Source of the DNA: Bacteroidota bacterium
GTDB taxonomy: Bacteria; Bacteroidota; Bacteroidia; Flavobacteriales_F; PHOS-HE28
Assembly: GCA_018267155.1 (NCBI GenBank)
Contig: JAFDZE010000080.1
Location: 1-51,966, forward strand
Length of the DNA stretch: 51,966 nucleotides
Direction: 5' to 3'
The position numbers and the translations under genes were made by a program. The notes under the pieces were generated by a model. That model made no database searches, was not told where the DNA came from, and saw only the letters and a program-made list of their open reading frames with translations. Of the stretch, positions 8,818 to 17,194 are shown one piece after another. Numbering within the stretch: position 1 is the stretch's first letter; every line of letters starts with the position of its first letter.

Positions 8818-8949
8818 CCAGTCCTCCGGGGCGGCCATAGCACTGGCCCATCCATGATCGGGACCGGGCTGATCGACCAGGCCGATCCAAGCATCTGGCT
8901 TCCGACCTTCGCCCCGCAGCCTTCGCCATCAGGCATCGGCGCACAACGC

Positions 8950-9969
8950 ATGGTGAACGGCAAGGAAGCGGTCGTGGAGGAATTCGTGCTCCATCGGCTC
9001 GCCACGGACGATGCCCCTGGCATTCTGAATGATTTCAGCGCGGTGCTCGAAGGTGGTGAGGAACAGGAGTTCCTGCGCCGACTTTTTCTGAAGCCGTTCG
9101 CCAACATGGGAGAGACCTTCAGCTTCGCCGACGGAGAGGATGGTGATGTGTTCCATGGACTGTGCGCGGGCATCCATGCGGGTCGTGATCTGGTGGAGTC
9201 CTCCCGGAGCATTGCCCAGCGTCTTCAGGAGGTGCTTCGTCAGCATGGTTTGCGTGGTGGGGATCTTTTCGTGGTGAAGTTCAGCGGTGTCGAACTCGGC
9301 GCCGCGCGTCATGCCGCCGTGGGTGTGCTCAAGTTCGATGGCCGTGAGGTCTTCATGGAGAACAAGCCCGAGGATGGCCGCTTGGTGATGCGCCTGGGCC
9401 GGGGCCTGGGCACCCTGAAGCCGGTTCTGGCCGTTCTGGTCGTGTTCACGCCCGATGCGCCTACGCTCTTCACCATCGATGACGAGGAGCACGCAAGCGC
9501 ATGGCGTCACGAGTTCATCGGCCTGTGCCGCAAGCAGGACCATGTGAACAGCACACGGGATGCGATGGCCATGACGCGCTCCTTCATCACCGACGAGCTG
9601 CCCTCAAGGCATGAGGTGGACCGTGCTGGGCAGATCGATCTGCTCAACCGGTCGGTACAATATTTCAAGGAGAATGCCGCGTATGACCGGGACCACTTCG
9701 CCCAGGAGGTGTTCGGCGAGAAGGAGGTGATGAGCGCCTTCGACCAGTACAGCGAGCGCTATGGTCAGGAGAATGACGTTCGCTTGCAGGACCGGTTCGA
9801 CATCTCATCGCACGCCGTGAAGAGCCAGGCCCGCGTGTTCAAGAGCGTACTGAAATTGGACAAGAATTTCCATATCTACATCCACGGCGACCGCAGCCGC
9901 ATCGAGCACGGCGTGGACGAGCGTACGGGGCGGAAATTCTACAAGATCTGGTATGACGAGGAGCGGTAG
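8950..9969 (+). CDS. Nucleoid-associated protein, NA37/YejK family
   Basis: A 339-residue protein of the 37-kDa nucleoid-associated family (YejK/NdpA-like), known as a DNA- and topoisomerase-associated protein in Proteobacteria and widespread in Bacteroidota without a clear role. Recognisable features are the opening V-V-E-E-F-V-L-H-R-L, the central strand G-D-L-F-V-V-K-F near residue 110, and the C-terminal F-D-I-S-S-H-A-V-K block near residue 275. The frame is open from an ATG at 8854, but those 32 extra residues look like translated leader and the family usually begins close to the first strand, so 8950 was preferred. It converges with the OmpA lipoprotein gene, with 5 bp between the stops. 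Confidence 0.78.
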   Translation: MVNGKEAVVEEFVLHRLATDDAPGILNDFSAVLEGGEEQEFLRRLFLKPFANMGETFSFADGEDGDVFHGLCAGIHAGRDLVESSRSIAQRLQEVLRQHGLRGGDLFVVKFSGVELGAARHAAVGVLKFDGREVFMENKPEDGRLVMRLGRGLGTLKPVLAVLVVFTPDAPTLFTIDDEEHASAWRHEFIGLCRKQDHVNSTRDAMAMTRSFITDELPSRHEVDRAGQIDLLNRSVQYFKENAAYDRDHFAQEVFGEKEVMSAFDQYSERYGQENDVRLQDRFDISSHAVKSQARVFKSVLKLDKNFHIYIHGDRSRIEHGVDERTGRKFYKIWYDEER

Positions 9970-9974
9970 TGCGC

Positions 9975-10925
9975 TCAGTCCTGCACCAGCTTGTACAACG
10001 CGGCCAGGTCCGGGGCAAGGATCACTTCGATCCGGCGGTTCTTGGCCTTGTCTGCCGGATCGACAGGTACATATTCGCCACGCCCGCCCGCGGTGATCCG
10101 CTTGGGGTCGATGCGGCTGCTCTCCTGCAGGATGCGCACCACGCTGGTGGCACGGAGCACGCTCAGGTCCCAGTTGTCCTTCATGCTGCTGCCCGGGGCG
10201 ATCTTGTCCGTGTCCGTGTGTCCCTCCACCAGGATGGCGAGGTCCTTCTCGTTCTCGATGGCCTTGCCGAGGCTTCCCAGCGCTTGTTTCCCTTCGCTTT
10301 CCACCACGGTACTGCCGCTTTTGAAGAGCAGCTTGTTGTCCAAGTTCACGTAGATCTTGCCGTCCTTCTGTGTTACGGTGAGCCCCTTGCCCTCGAAACC
10401 GGCGAGCGCCGCACTCACCCGGTCCTTCAAACTCTTCATGGCGGCGTCCTTCGCGGCAAGCTCCTTCTGCAGGTCGGCCAGTTTCGCCTCGCGATCCCCA
10501 AGTGAGCGCGCCAGTGCACTGAGCGAATCCTCCTGCCGCTGCAAGCGCAGACGGGTGGCCTCCAGGTCGGTGAGCAGTTTGCGATTCTCGCTGCTCTCCC
10601 CGGCCAGCAATGCGTTGTACTTCTCCAGTAATTCGGTGTTCAGCTTATTGATCTTGTCGTATTGCACGGTCATGTTGCGCAAACTGGTCCCTTGGATGGT
10701 GGTATCCCGCTCCAAGTTCGCCTTGCGCTTGGTCAGGTCCTCCACCGAGGCGCTTTGCTCCTTCATGGCCGCTTCGGCTGTCTGGGCCTTGGCCAACGCC
10801 GCGGTCTCGCTCTCCTGTGTGCTCTTGTAGCGGCTCTGCAACTCCTCGTATTTCCTGGCAGGAACGCAGGCCGTCAACAACGCGATGAGGATGAGCAGGG
10901 TGGCGGACTTGGAGGTCGGGTTCAT
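9975..10925 (-). CDS. OmpA-family lipoprotein with coiled-coil linker
   Basis: A 316-residue lipoprotein: signal peptide with lipobox L-L-T-A-C (acylated Cys20), a long coiled coil (about residues 25-185, rich in A, E, K, L and R heptads), then an OmpA peptidoglycan-binding domain (about 200-305). The OmpA domain shows V-E-G-H-T-D-T-D and the N-R-R-I-E-V-I-L ending. It probably sits in the outer membrane with the C-terminal domain bound to peptidoglycan, the coiled coil acting as a spacer. The start is the ATG at 10925, placed by the signal peptide; a -7 box lies 27 bp upstream. Confidence 0.9.
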   Translation of the reverse strand: MNPTSKSATLLILIALLTACVPARKYEELQSRYKSTQESETAALAKAQTAEAAMKEQSASVEDLTKRKANLERDTTIQGTSLRNMTVQYDKINKLNTELLEKYNALLAGESSENRKLLTDLEATRLRLQRQEDSLSALARSLGDREAKLADLQKELAAKDAAMKSLKDRVSAALAGFEGKGLTVTQKDGKIYVNLDNKLLFKSGSTVVESEGKQALGSLGKAIENEKDLAILVEGHTDTDKIAPGSSMKDNWDLSVLRATSVVRILQESSRIDPKRITAGGRGEYVPVDPADKAKNRRIEVILAPDLAALYKLVQD

Positions 10926-10952
10926 GTGTATGTAACTTTCCGGTTGTCGCGG

Positions 10953-10960
10953 CGAAGGTA
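10953..10960 (-). promoter_or_regulatory. -7 promoter box of the OmpA lipoprotein gene
   Basis: Read on the minus strand this is TACCTTCG followed by C, the TTCG variant of TAnnTTTG seen repeatedly in this window. It ends 27 nt before the ATG. Confidence 0.5.
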
Positions 10961-11067
10961 TCCCTCTCCACCGATGCGGGCATTGAACGGTAGGCATGGG
11001 CCCACTTCACCCGCTTGATCCGGACCGGAACGGAACCTTGTCCGTGCGGACAACGTTATCCAAGCCC

Positions 11068-11784
11068 ATGCGCAACAGGGACCTCGCCCCTTGGTTCTCT
11101 CTGCTCGCCGATGAGGAGGCCGGCCATTATCGTGTGCTCGCATACGTGCATCGGATCGACGGGCGCTATCGCGAACGCAAATTGTACCCGTACCTGGATG
11201 AACTCAGGGCCGGTGCCGAGGAATTGCTCTCGCTGCGGCAGGAACGTGAGCAGTTGGCGTCGGCCATGCCGCGCCCGATCATCGGCATGGACCTGTTGAA
11301 GGGTCGGCTGTTGCGAGCGACCGTGCGTGAGGATGACATCCTGCGCGCCATTGACGGCATGATCGCCAATACCTTGCCCGAGTTGGATCGCGTCATGGAA
11401 CGCGGGCGCCAGTTGCGCGAGCAACTCACCGCTGGTATCCGCTTCGAACCCGTGGGCCTGTTACCGCTGTACACGAACGAAGGTTACCTGATCCTTCACC
11501 ATGGTCGTGAGGCGCGTTCCTACGCCTATTCACTCGGCCTGCCCATGCCCGATACCGAGGGTTCGGAACACCGCGTGTTGCGTACACGTTTCGTGGCCGA
11601 CCACACGATCGGGATCACCTGTACGTACGAGCAAGTGAAGGCCGATCTGGTGCGCAACCATCCGGGATTGCCGAATCCGGCCGTGTTCGCCTTCGTGAGC
11701 GACGTGTCCCTGCCCATCATCGAGACATTCGTGCCACTGGCGAAGCAATTGGTTTACGAGATGGTCGCCGGGCAGGTGGCATAA
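11068..11784 (+). CDS. Conserved hypothetical protein
   Basis: A 238-residue soluble protein that I do not recognise. No signal peptide or membrane segment is visible. Residues about 40-60 and 95-120 are strongly charged helices (E/R/L-rich, possibly coiled coil) around a central M-P-R-P-I-I-G-M-D-L-L-K-G segment. The C-terminal half looks like mixed alpha/beta (L-L-P-L-Y-T-N-E-G-Y-L-I-L-H). The ATG at 11068 was chosen; the frame is open from 10996, but the extension overlaps the divergent promoter region of the OmpA lipoprotein. Its stop converges on the peptide-binding lipoprotein gene with 10 bp between them. Confidence 0.6.
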   Translation: MRNRDLAPWFSLLADEEAGHYRVLAYVHRIDGRYRERKLYPYLDELRAGAEELLSLRQEREQLASAMPRPIIGMDLLKGRLLRATVREDDILRAIDGMIANTLPELDRVMERGRQLREQLTAGIRFEPVGLLPLYTNEGYLILHHGREARSYAYSLGLPMPDTEGSEHRVLRTRFVADHTIGITCTYEQVKADLVRNHPGLPNPAVFAFVSDVSLPIIETFVPLAKQLVYEMVAGQVA

Positions 11785-11794
11785 CGCCACCCGG

Positions 11795-13513
11795 TTACTG
11801 TGCCGGGACCTGCTTGTGGTTGAACCACACGGTCCCGAGGTCCATGAGGTCCAACGGGTTGGGTCGAAGGTTCATGACCCGTGGCGAAGTGAGCAGCACG
11901 GAACGGTCGTGATACAGGGGGATCGCGGGCACATCGTTCATGGCGATGTTCTCGGCTTCGGCGAGCAGGCGCGAACGGACGTTCTCGTCCGGCTCGTGTA
12001 TGGCCTGTTCAAACCGCGTGTCGAACGCGCGTGAATGATAGCGCAGCGTGTTGAGTGGCGAGGCCAGGGCCGTGTCCTGGGCGGCGTTCTTGCCGTACAG
12101 CATGGCCAGAAAGTTCTCCGGATCAGGATGATCGGCCGACCATCCTTCCCGCCAGAAGCGGGCTTTCAGGTGCTCGGTGAGTGCCAGATGCTGCTCTGCG
12201 GGGAGTACGCTGAGCGTTATGGGCACATTCAACTCGCGCTCGATCATGCCCAGTACCGCCTCGGCCACGCGCACGTAACCGAAGCCATCGGCACTGACCT
12301 GCAATCGAAGCGGGGGAAATCCACGTCCTTGGGGATATCCGGCACTGGCCAGCAGCAGGCGGGCGCTATCCGGATCGAAATGGAAGCCGCGGACCAAATT
12401 ATATGGATAATTTTTGAGCCCGGGGGCCACGATCCCGTGATCCGCCGGCGAGGCCAAGCCCCCGAGCACCTGATCCACCAACGTTCGCCGATCAACGGCC
12501 AAGGCGAATGCCTTGCGCACGCGCACATCGTTGAACGGGGGGTGGTGTATATCGAAGCAGTAGAATTGTGATGCGTAGCCGGGCACCGACAGGAATGTGA
12601 ACCGTTTTTCCCCGGTGGCGGGATCGACCGAATCCTTCAACGCTGACAACCGGTCCACCGGCAGCTCGAACAACGCTGTCACCCGCCCCTTGAGGAATTG
12701 ATCGAACTCCGCATTGCGGTCCGGATCAAAGGTGATGCGGACCGCGTCGAGATAGGGCAGTGCCCGGCCCTCGGCATCCTGGCGCCAATAAACCGGATTC
12801 CGTTCCAGCACCATGGTCCCACCGGTATGCGGCCCACGCAAGCGAAAAGCCCCGGTGCCGATGGCGTGGGTGTTGATGTCCCTGGCGTAGGCTTCGGTGA
12901 GTTCCTGCGGCCAGATCCAGCAACCCTGATGCGCGATGATCCGCAGGATGTTCGGATCGGGATGTGTGAGCGTGATGCGCACAGTGGAGTCGTCCACCTT
13001 GCGGATGCCCTCAACTCCCTGCGGCAAGGGTTGCCCGTTCCGGCTGGCGAGGTAATGCTCCGTGGCGCCCACCACACGGTCCTGGAACAGCCAGCGCGTT
13101 CCGTCGCCGATACCCTGGGTGCAGATGGCCGTGAAGCAGCGCACCACGTCGTCGGCCGTGAGTGTCCGCCCTATCCCGTCCGTAAAGGCGGGGTCGTCGT
13201 GGAAACGTACGCCCTGCCGAAGGTGGAAGGTCCAGATCGTGTGCGTGGTGTCCACCTCCCAGCTATCGGCCAAGCAGGGCTCCGTGGCCATGGTGGCGGG
13301 GTCGAACGACACGAGCCCTTCGTACACCTGGCCCATGATGCGCACTTCGGACGCCTGGGTGATCGTGGGCGGAAAGATGCTGCGGATGGCACCGGACACA
13401 TTGAGGTTGAAGACACCCCCATAACGGCCTTCCGCACTTACCGTGCGTTGTGGTCGATCGTCGCAGGCACTGAGCAGGACGAGGAGGGAGAGAACGAGAG
13501 GACCGGCCCGCAT
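11795..13513 (-). CDS. ABC transporter solute-binding lipoprotein, oligopeptide/dipeptide (SBP_bac_5) family
   Basis: A 572-residue lipoprotein: signal peptide ending L-L-S-A-C (Cys17), then a full-length family 5 extracellular solute-binding domain. Family landmarks include G-Q-V-Y-E-G-L-V-S-F-D near residue 63, the T-I-W-T-F-H-L-R-Q-G-V-R-F-H-D signature near 93, T-A-D-D-V-V near 118, and G-T-G-A-F-R-L near 215. Such proteins deliver peptides or related solutes to a permease. No permease or ATPase gene is adjacent, so the partner must be encoded elsewhere or the protein acts alone; the ligand cannot be predicted. A perfect -7 box lies just upstream of the ATG. Confidence 0.9.
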   Translation of the reverse strand: MRAGPLVLSLLVLLSACDDRPQRTVSAEGRYGGVFNLNVSGAIRSIFPPTITQASEVRIMGQVYEGLVSFDPATMATEPCLADSWEVDTTHTIWTFHLRQGVRFHDDPAFTDGIGRTLTADDVVRCFTAICTQGIGDGTRWLFQDRVVGATEHYLASRNGQPLPQGVEGIRKVDDSTVRITLTHPDPNILRIIAHQGCWIWPQELTEAYARDINTHAIGTGAFRLRGPHTGGTMVLERNPVYWRQDAEGRALPYLDAVRITFDPDRNAEFDQFLKGRVTALFELPVDRLSALKDSVDPATGEKRFTFLSVPGYASQFYCFDIHHPPFNDVRVRKAFALAVDRRTLVDQVLGGLASPADHGIVAPGLKNYPYNLVRGFHFDPDSARLLLASAGYPQGRGFPPLRLQVSADGFGYVRVAEAVLGMIERELNVPITLSVLPAEQHLALTEHLKARFWREGWSADHPDPENFLAMLYGKNAAQDTALASPLNTLRYHSRAFDTRFEQAIHEPDENVRSRLLAEAENIAMNDVPAIPLYHDRSVLLTSPRVMNLRPNPLDLMDLGTVWFNHKQVPAQ

Positions 13514-13523
13514 GGTGGCTGCC

Positions 13524-13531
13524 CAAAAGTA
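13524..13531 (-). promoter_or_regulatory. -7 promoter box of the peptide-binding lipoprotein gene
   Basis: On the minus strand this reads TACTTTTG, a perfect TAnnTTTG. It ends 10 nt before the ATG at 13513, implying a very short 5' leader. Confidence 0.6.
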
Positions 13532-13683
13532 GAAGGGCGCACTTCGGGCAACGGTGCGGGATTTCCGGCGTTACCAACATGTCCGTCTTGATGGACGCCG
13601 CACCTTCGCGAGCCATCCCCCACCAGGGTGGCAACCGTTACTTTCCAACCGCTTCCGCCGCCTTGCCCTCCGTGTCCAGCCCG

Positions 13684-16600
13684 ATGCACTACACCTGGCG
13701 CTATCCGGCGGCGGTTTTCCTCGTGCTGGCGATGACCGGCCCCGCGGTGGCGCAAGAACTGGATAACCGGCGCGAACGGCGCATCGTGCTCGATCGCGAT
13801 ACCGTACGGCTCGACTCCATGAGCATCGCTCCCGGGTCACTCACGTTGTGGATGGACAGCGTCGCGCTGGACACCGCGTTCTACCGGAACGACCCCTGGC
13901 ACGGCCTGATCCTCCGCCGACCGGGAGCACCCATCGATACGCTCATCGCGCGCTATCGCGTGTTGCCGCTCCTGCTCCCCGGACCCTTCCACCACAAGGA
14001 CATCCGCCTCAGGACCGCTGCCATGGCCGATCGTACGGATCCCTTCAAATACGTACCCGGCGAGGGCAAGGAGGATCCGTTGGGCATCCATGGCCTTACC
14101 AAGAGCGGCAGTATTTCCCGGGGTGTGCTGTTCGGCAATAATCAGGACCTGAGCGTGAACAGTGCGCTCAATCTCGAACTGAGCGGCAAGCTGACCGAGC
14201 GCATCGGTGTGCTGGCGTCCATCACCGACAACAATATTCCCATTCAGGCCGGGGGCAACACGGCTGAACTGCAGGACTTCGACCGCGTGTTCATCAAACT
14301 CTTTGACGAGCGGCAAGAATTGATCGCGGGCGACTTCGTGCTGGAACGGCCCAAGAGCCACTTCCTCACCTACTACAAGAAGTCGAAAGGGCTCGGTTAT
14401 TCCACCCTGCTGGGCAAGGACCCGTTGGACACGCTGAGCCGGAAAGCCCGCGGAACGTTCGCGGTGAGCGCTGCGATCAGCAAGGGAAAATTCGCGCGCA
14501 ATGTCATCCAGGGCGTCGAAGGCGTGCAGGGCCCGTACCGCCTCAGCGCCACGGATGGTGGAGCGTTCATCATCGTGCTCAGCGGCACCGAACGGGTATT
14601 CATCAACGGACAACTCATGGCCCGGGGTCAGGAGAATGATTATGTGATCGATTACAATACCGCTGAACTGACGTTCACGGCCAGGCGCCTCATCACCAAG
14701 GACAGGCGCATCACGGTGGAGTTCCAGTACAGCGACAAGAACTACGCCCGTTCGCAGGTGCGCCTCTCCAACTCGTGGTCGATCGGACGTACGGACCTGT
14801 ACGCCGATCTCTACACCGAACAGGACCACAAGAACCAACCACTGCAGCAGACCCTGAGCGATGCCGACCGGCTGGTGCTCTCCCAGGCCGGCGACGATCC
14901 ATTGGCCGCGGCCGCACCCGGCATCGACAGTACGGGATGGAACCCGGACGAAGTGCTTTACCTCCGTCGCGATTCACTCGGGTATTTCCCCGTGTTCGTT
15001 CACAGCACCGACTCCGTGAATGCCCGATTCAGGGTATCGTTCAGCAACGTCGGGCCGGGTAACGGGGATTACGTGCAGGAAGAATTCACGCCCAACGGCC
15101 GGGTGTTCAAGTGGGTGGCTCCGGATATCATCAGCGGGGTCATCGTACGGCGTGGCGACCATGCGCCCGTGCGCGTGCTCATCCCCCCACGCGCGCAACA
15201 GGTGGCCGAGGTCGGGGCCTCCCACCGCTTCGGCGACCGCGTGAAGGTGTGGGGCGGCGTGGCCTGGAGCAACGACGACCGGAACACCTTCAGCAGCGTG
15301 GACGATGGGAACGACCAGGGACTCGCCGTGCGTGCCGGGGCCGAGTACGCCATCCCTATCAGCCGGACCGACACCGCGCTCCGCCTGGTGGTGGGCACGG
15401 AGAACGAGTGGGTCGCGAAGACCTTCCGCCAGGTGGACCGCTTCCGTCCCGTGGAATTCGAGCGCAACTGGAACGCCCTGCTGATACCGCAGGACAATGA
15501 TCAAGTGCTGAGTGAACTGAGCCTCGGCCTGCGCGCTGGCAAGAAGGGTACGGTGCGCATTTCAACGGGTCTTTTCCGCATCGCGGACTGGTACAACGGC
15601 AACCGGCATGTGCTGGAGAGCGACCTGCACCTGGGCAAGTTCGATGTACTGGCCTCCGGGAGCGTACTGAGCACGTCCACGCGCGATGTGTCGAGCGGCT
15701 TCATCCGCCACAAGACACAGGTGCGGCGCCGGATGAAGGCGCTAACTGTGGGCCTCCTGGACGAGCATGAGTTCAACCGGTTCCGCAACGACAGCTCCGG
15801 GGCCCTGCTCTCGGGCAGCTACCAGTTCCTCGATTGGGAGGCCTTCGTGCAAAGCACTGATACCGGACGCACCGCATTCCGCGTGAGCGGTGGCCAGCGC
15901 TATGAACAGGCGTTGAAGGGGGACAAGCTCGCGCGCAGCACCATCGCCACCGCGTACACGGCGTCGTTCGCCCTGAAGAAGGACCCACGACGCCGCACCG
16001 GACTCACGTTCACGTACCGGCAGTTGAGGATCCTCGACAGCTTGATCACCCCGGCCCGGCCGGAGGACACCTGGCTCGCCCGTGTGGAACAGGACCTCAC
16101 CACCTTGAAAGGCGCCTTGACATTCAACCTGTTCTACGAACTGGGCAGCGGCCTGGAGCAACAACGCGAGTTCATCTATGTACAAGTACCGGCCGGACAG
16201 GGAACGTACATCTGGATCGATTACAACGGGAACGGTATCAAAGAGCTGAACGAGTTCGAGGTGGCGAACTTCGGTTACGAGGCCGATCACATCCGCGCGT
16301 ACACCCAGACCAACCGCTATGTGCGCGTGTTCAGCAACCAGCTCAGCACCTCGATGAACCTGCGCCCCGGAGCGGTGTGGGCCGGGAACAAGGGCTTCAA
16401 GGGTTTCGTGGCCAAGTGGAGCGATATGGCCAGCTGGCGCACTGATCGGAAGACCGGGACCGGTGATATCGGCAGTGCGTTGAACCCTTTCCGGCAAGAC
16501 CCGCTGGATACCACACTCACCGCCTTCAACGCATCCTTCCGCAACACGGTGTACTACGATCGCAGCGGCCGCAAATGGAGCATTGACCACAGCCGCCAGA

Positions 16601-17172
16601 GCGATCGCAACAAGAGCCTGCTGTTGAACGGCTCGGAGACCCGCACGCGGGATGCCGACATCCTCCACCTGCGCGTGAACGCCACCACGCGGTGGACGAT
16701 CGAACTGGAGGCCGAGAGCGGCCGCAACACCAGCCGGAGCGACCTGCTCGGGGGCCGGAACTGGACCATCGCCCAGCGGGCAGCACGCCCCAAGCTCACC
16801 TGGCAGCCGAACACCTCCATCCGCATGTCCGCTCAAGGTAAATATACTGAAAAACACAACGATGCGGAAGGAGGGGGCGAGAAGGCGGTGATCAGCAGCA
16901 TGGGCTTGGAGATGCGCTGGAATACCTCGGGAAAAGGGTCGGTTCAGGTGAACGGGGATCTGGTGGACATCACCTACGGGGGAGCGGTCAATTCGGCCTT
17001 GGGGAACGAAATGCTCACCGGCCTGAAGCCCGGTCTGAACGGCACCTGGGCCCTCATCATCCAGCGCCGCCTGAGCGATCACCTGCAACTTGACCTCACG
17101 TACAACGGCAGACACAGCCTGGGCGTGCCCATCACCCATGTGGGAGGGGTGCAGGTACGGGCGTATTTCTGA
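13684..17172 (+). CDS. Very large outer-membrane beta-barrel-like protein with a SprA-like segment
   Basis: A 1162-residue exported protein. The signal peptide (MHYTWRYPAAVFLVLAMTGPAVAQ) fixes the ATG at 13684; the frame is open from 13579. A near-match -7 box (TACTTTCC, 13639-13646) lies 37 bp before this ATG. Residues about 140-390 resemble a region I associate with SprA-type proteins of the T9SS: G-V-E-G-V-Q-G-P-Y-R-L, then a stretch about a G-T-E-R-V-F-I-N-G-Q strand, D-Y-N-T-A-E-L-T-F-T and V-E-F-Q-Y-S-D-K-N-Y. The rest alternates polar and aromatic residues as amphipathic strands, and the chain ends in Phe (V-R-A-Y-F), as BAM-assembled barrels do. It is about half the length of SprA. 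Function unknown; a paralogue of the SprA translocon domain is one possibility. Confidence 0.7.
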   Translation: MHYTWRYPAAVFLVLAMTGPAVAQELDNRRERRIVLDRDTVRLDSMSIAPGSLTLWMDSVALDTAFYRNDPWHGLILRRPGAPIDTLIARYRVLPLLLPGPFHHKDIRLRTAAMADRTDPFKYVPGEGKEDPLGIHGLTKSGSISRGVLFGNNQDLSVNSALNLELSGKLTERIGVLASITDNNIPIQAGGNTAELQDFDRVFIKLFDERQELIAGDFVLERPKSHFLTYYKKSKGLGYSTLLGKDPLDTLSRKARGTFAVSAAISKGKFARNVIQGVEGVQGPYRLSATDGGAFIIVLSGTERVFINGQLMARGQENDYVIDYNTAELTFTARRLITKDRRITVEFQYSDKNYARSQVRLSNSWSIGRTDLYADLYTEQDHKNQPLQQTLSDADRLVLSQAGDDPLAAAAPGIDSTGWNPDEVLYLRRDSLGYFPVFVHSTDSVNARFRVSFSNVGPGNGDYVQEEFTPNGRVFKWVAPDIISGVIVRRGDHAPVRVLIPPRAQQVAEVGASHRFGDRVKVWGGVAWSNDDRNTFSSVDDGNDQGLAVRAGAEYAIPISRTDTALRLVVGTENEWVAKTFRQVDRFRPVEFERNWNALLIPQDNDQVLSELSLGLRAGKKGTVRISTGLFRIADWYNGNRHVLESDLHLGKFDVLASGSVLSTSTRDVSSGFIRHKTQVRRRMKALTVGLLDEHEFNRFRNDSSGALLSGSYQFLDWEAFVQSTDTGRTAFRVSGGQRYEQALKGDKLARSTIATAYTASFALKKDPRRRTGLTFTYRQLRILDSLITPARPEDTWLARVEQDLTTLKGALTFNLFYELGSGLEQQREFIYVQVPAGQGTYIWIDYNGNGIKELNEFEVANFGYEADHIRAYTQTNRYVRVFSNQLSTSMNLRPGAVWAGNKGFKGFVAKWSDMASWRTDRKTGTGDIGSALNPFRQDPLDTTLTAFNASFRNTVYYDRSGRKWSIDHSRQSDRNKSLLLNGSETRTRDADILHLRVNATTRWTIELEAESGRNTSRSDLLGGRNWTIAQRAARPKLTWQPNTSIRMSAQGKYTEKHNDAEGGGEKAVISSMGLEMRWNTSGKGSVQVNGDLVDITYGGAVNSALGNEMLTGLKPGLNGTWALIIQRRLSDHLQLDLTYNGRHSLGVPITHVGGVQVRAYF

Positions 17173-17194
17173 CGAACCGCGTGCTATCGGGCAT

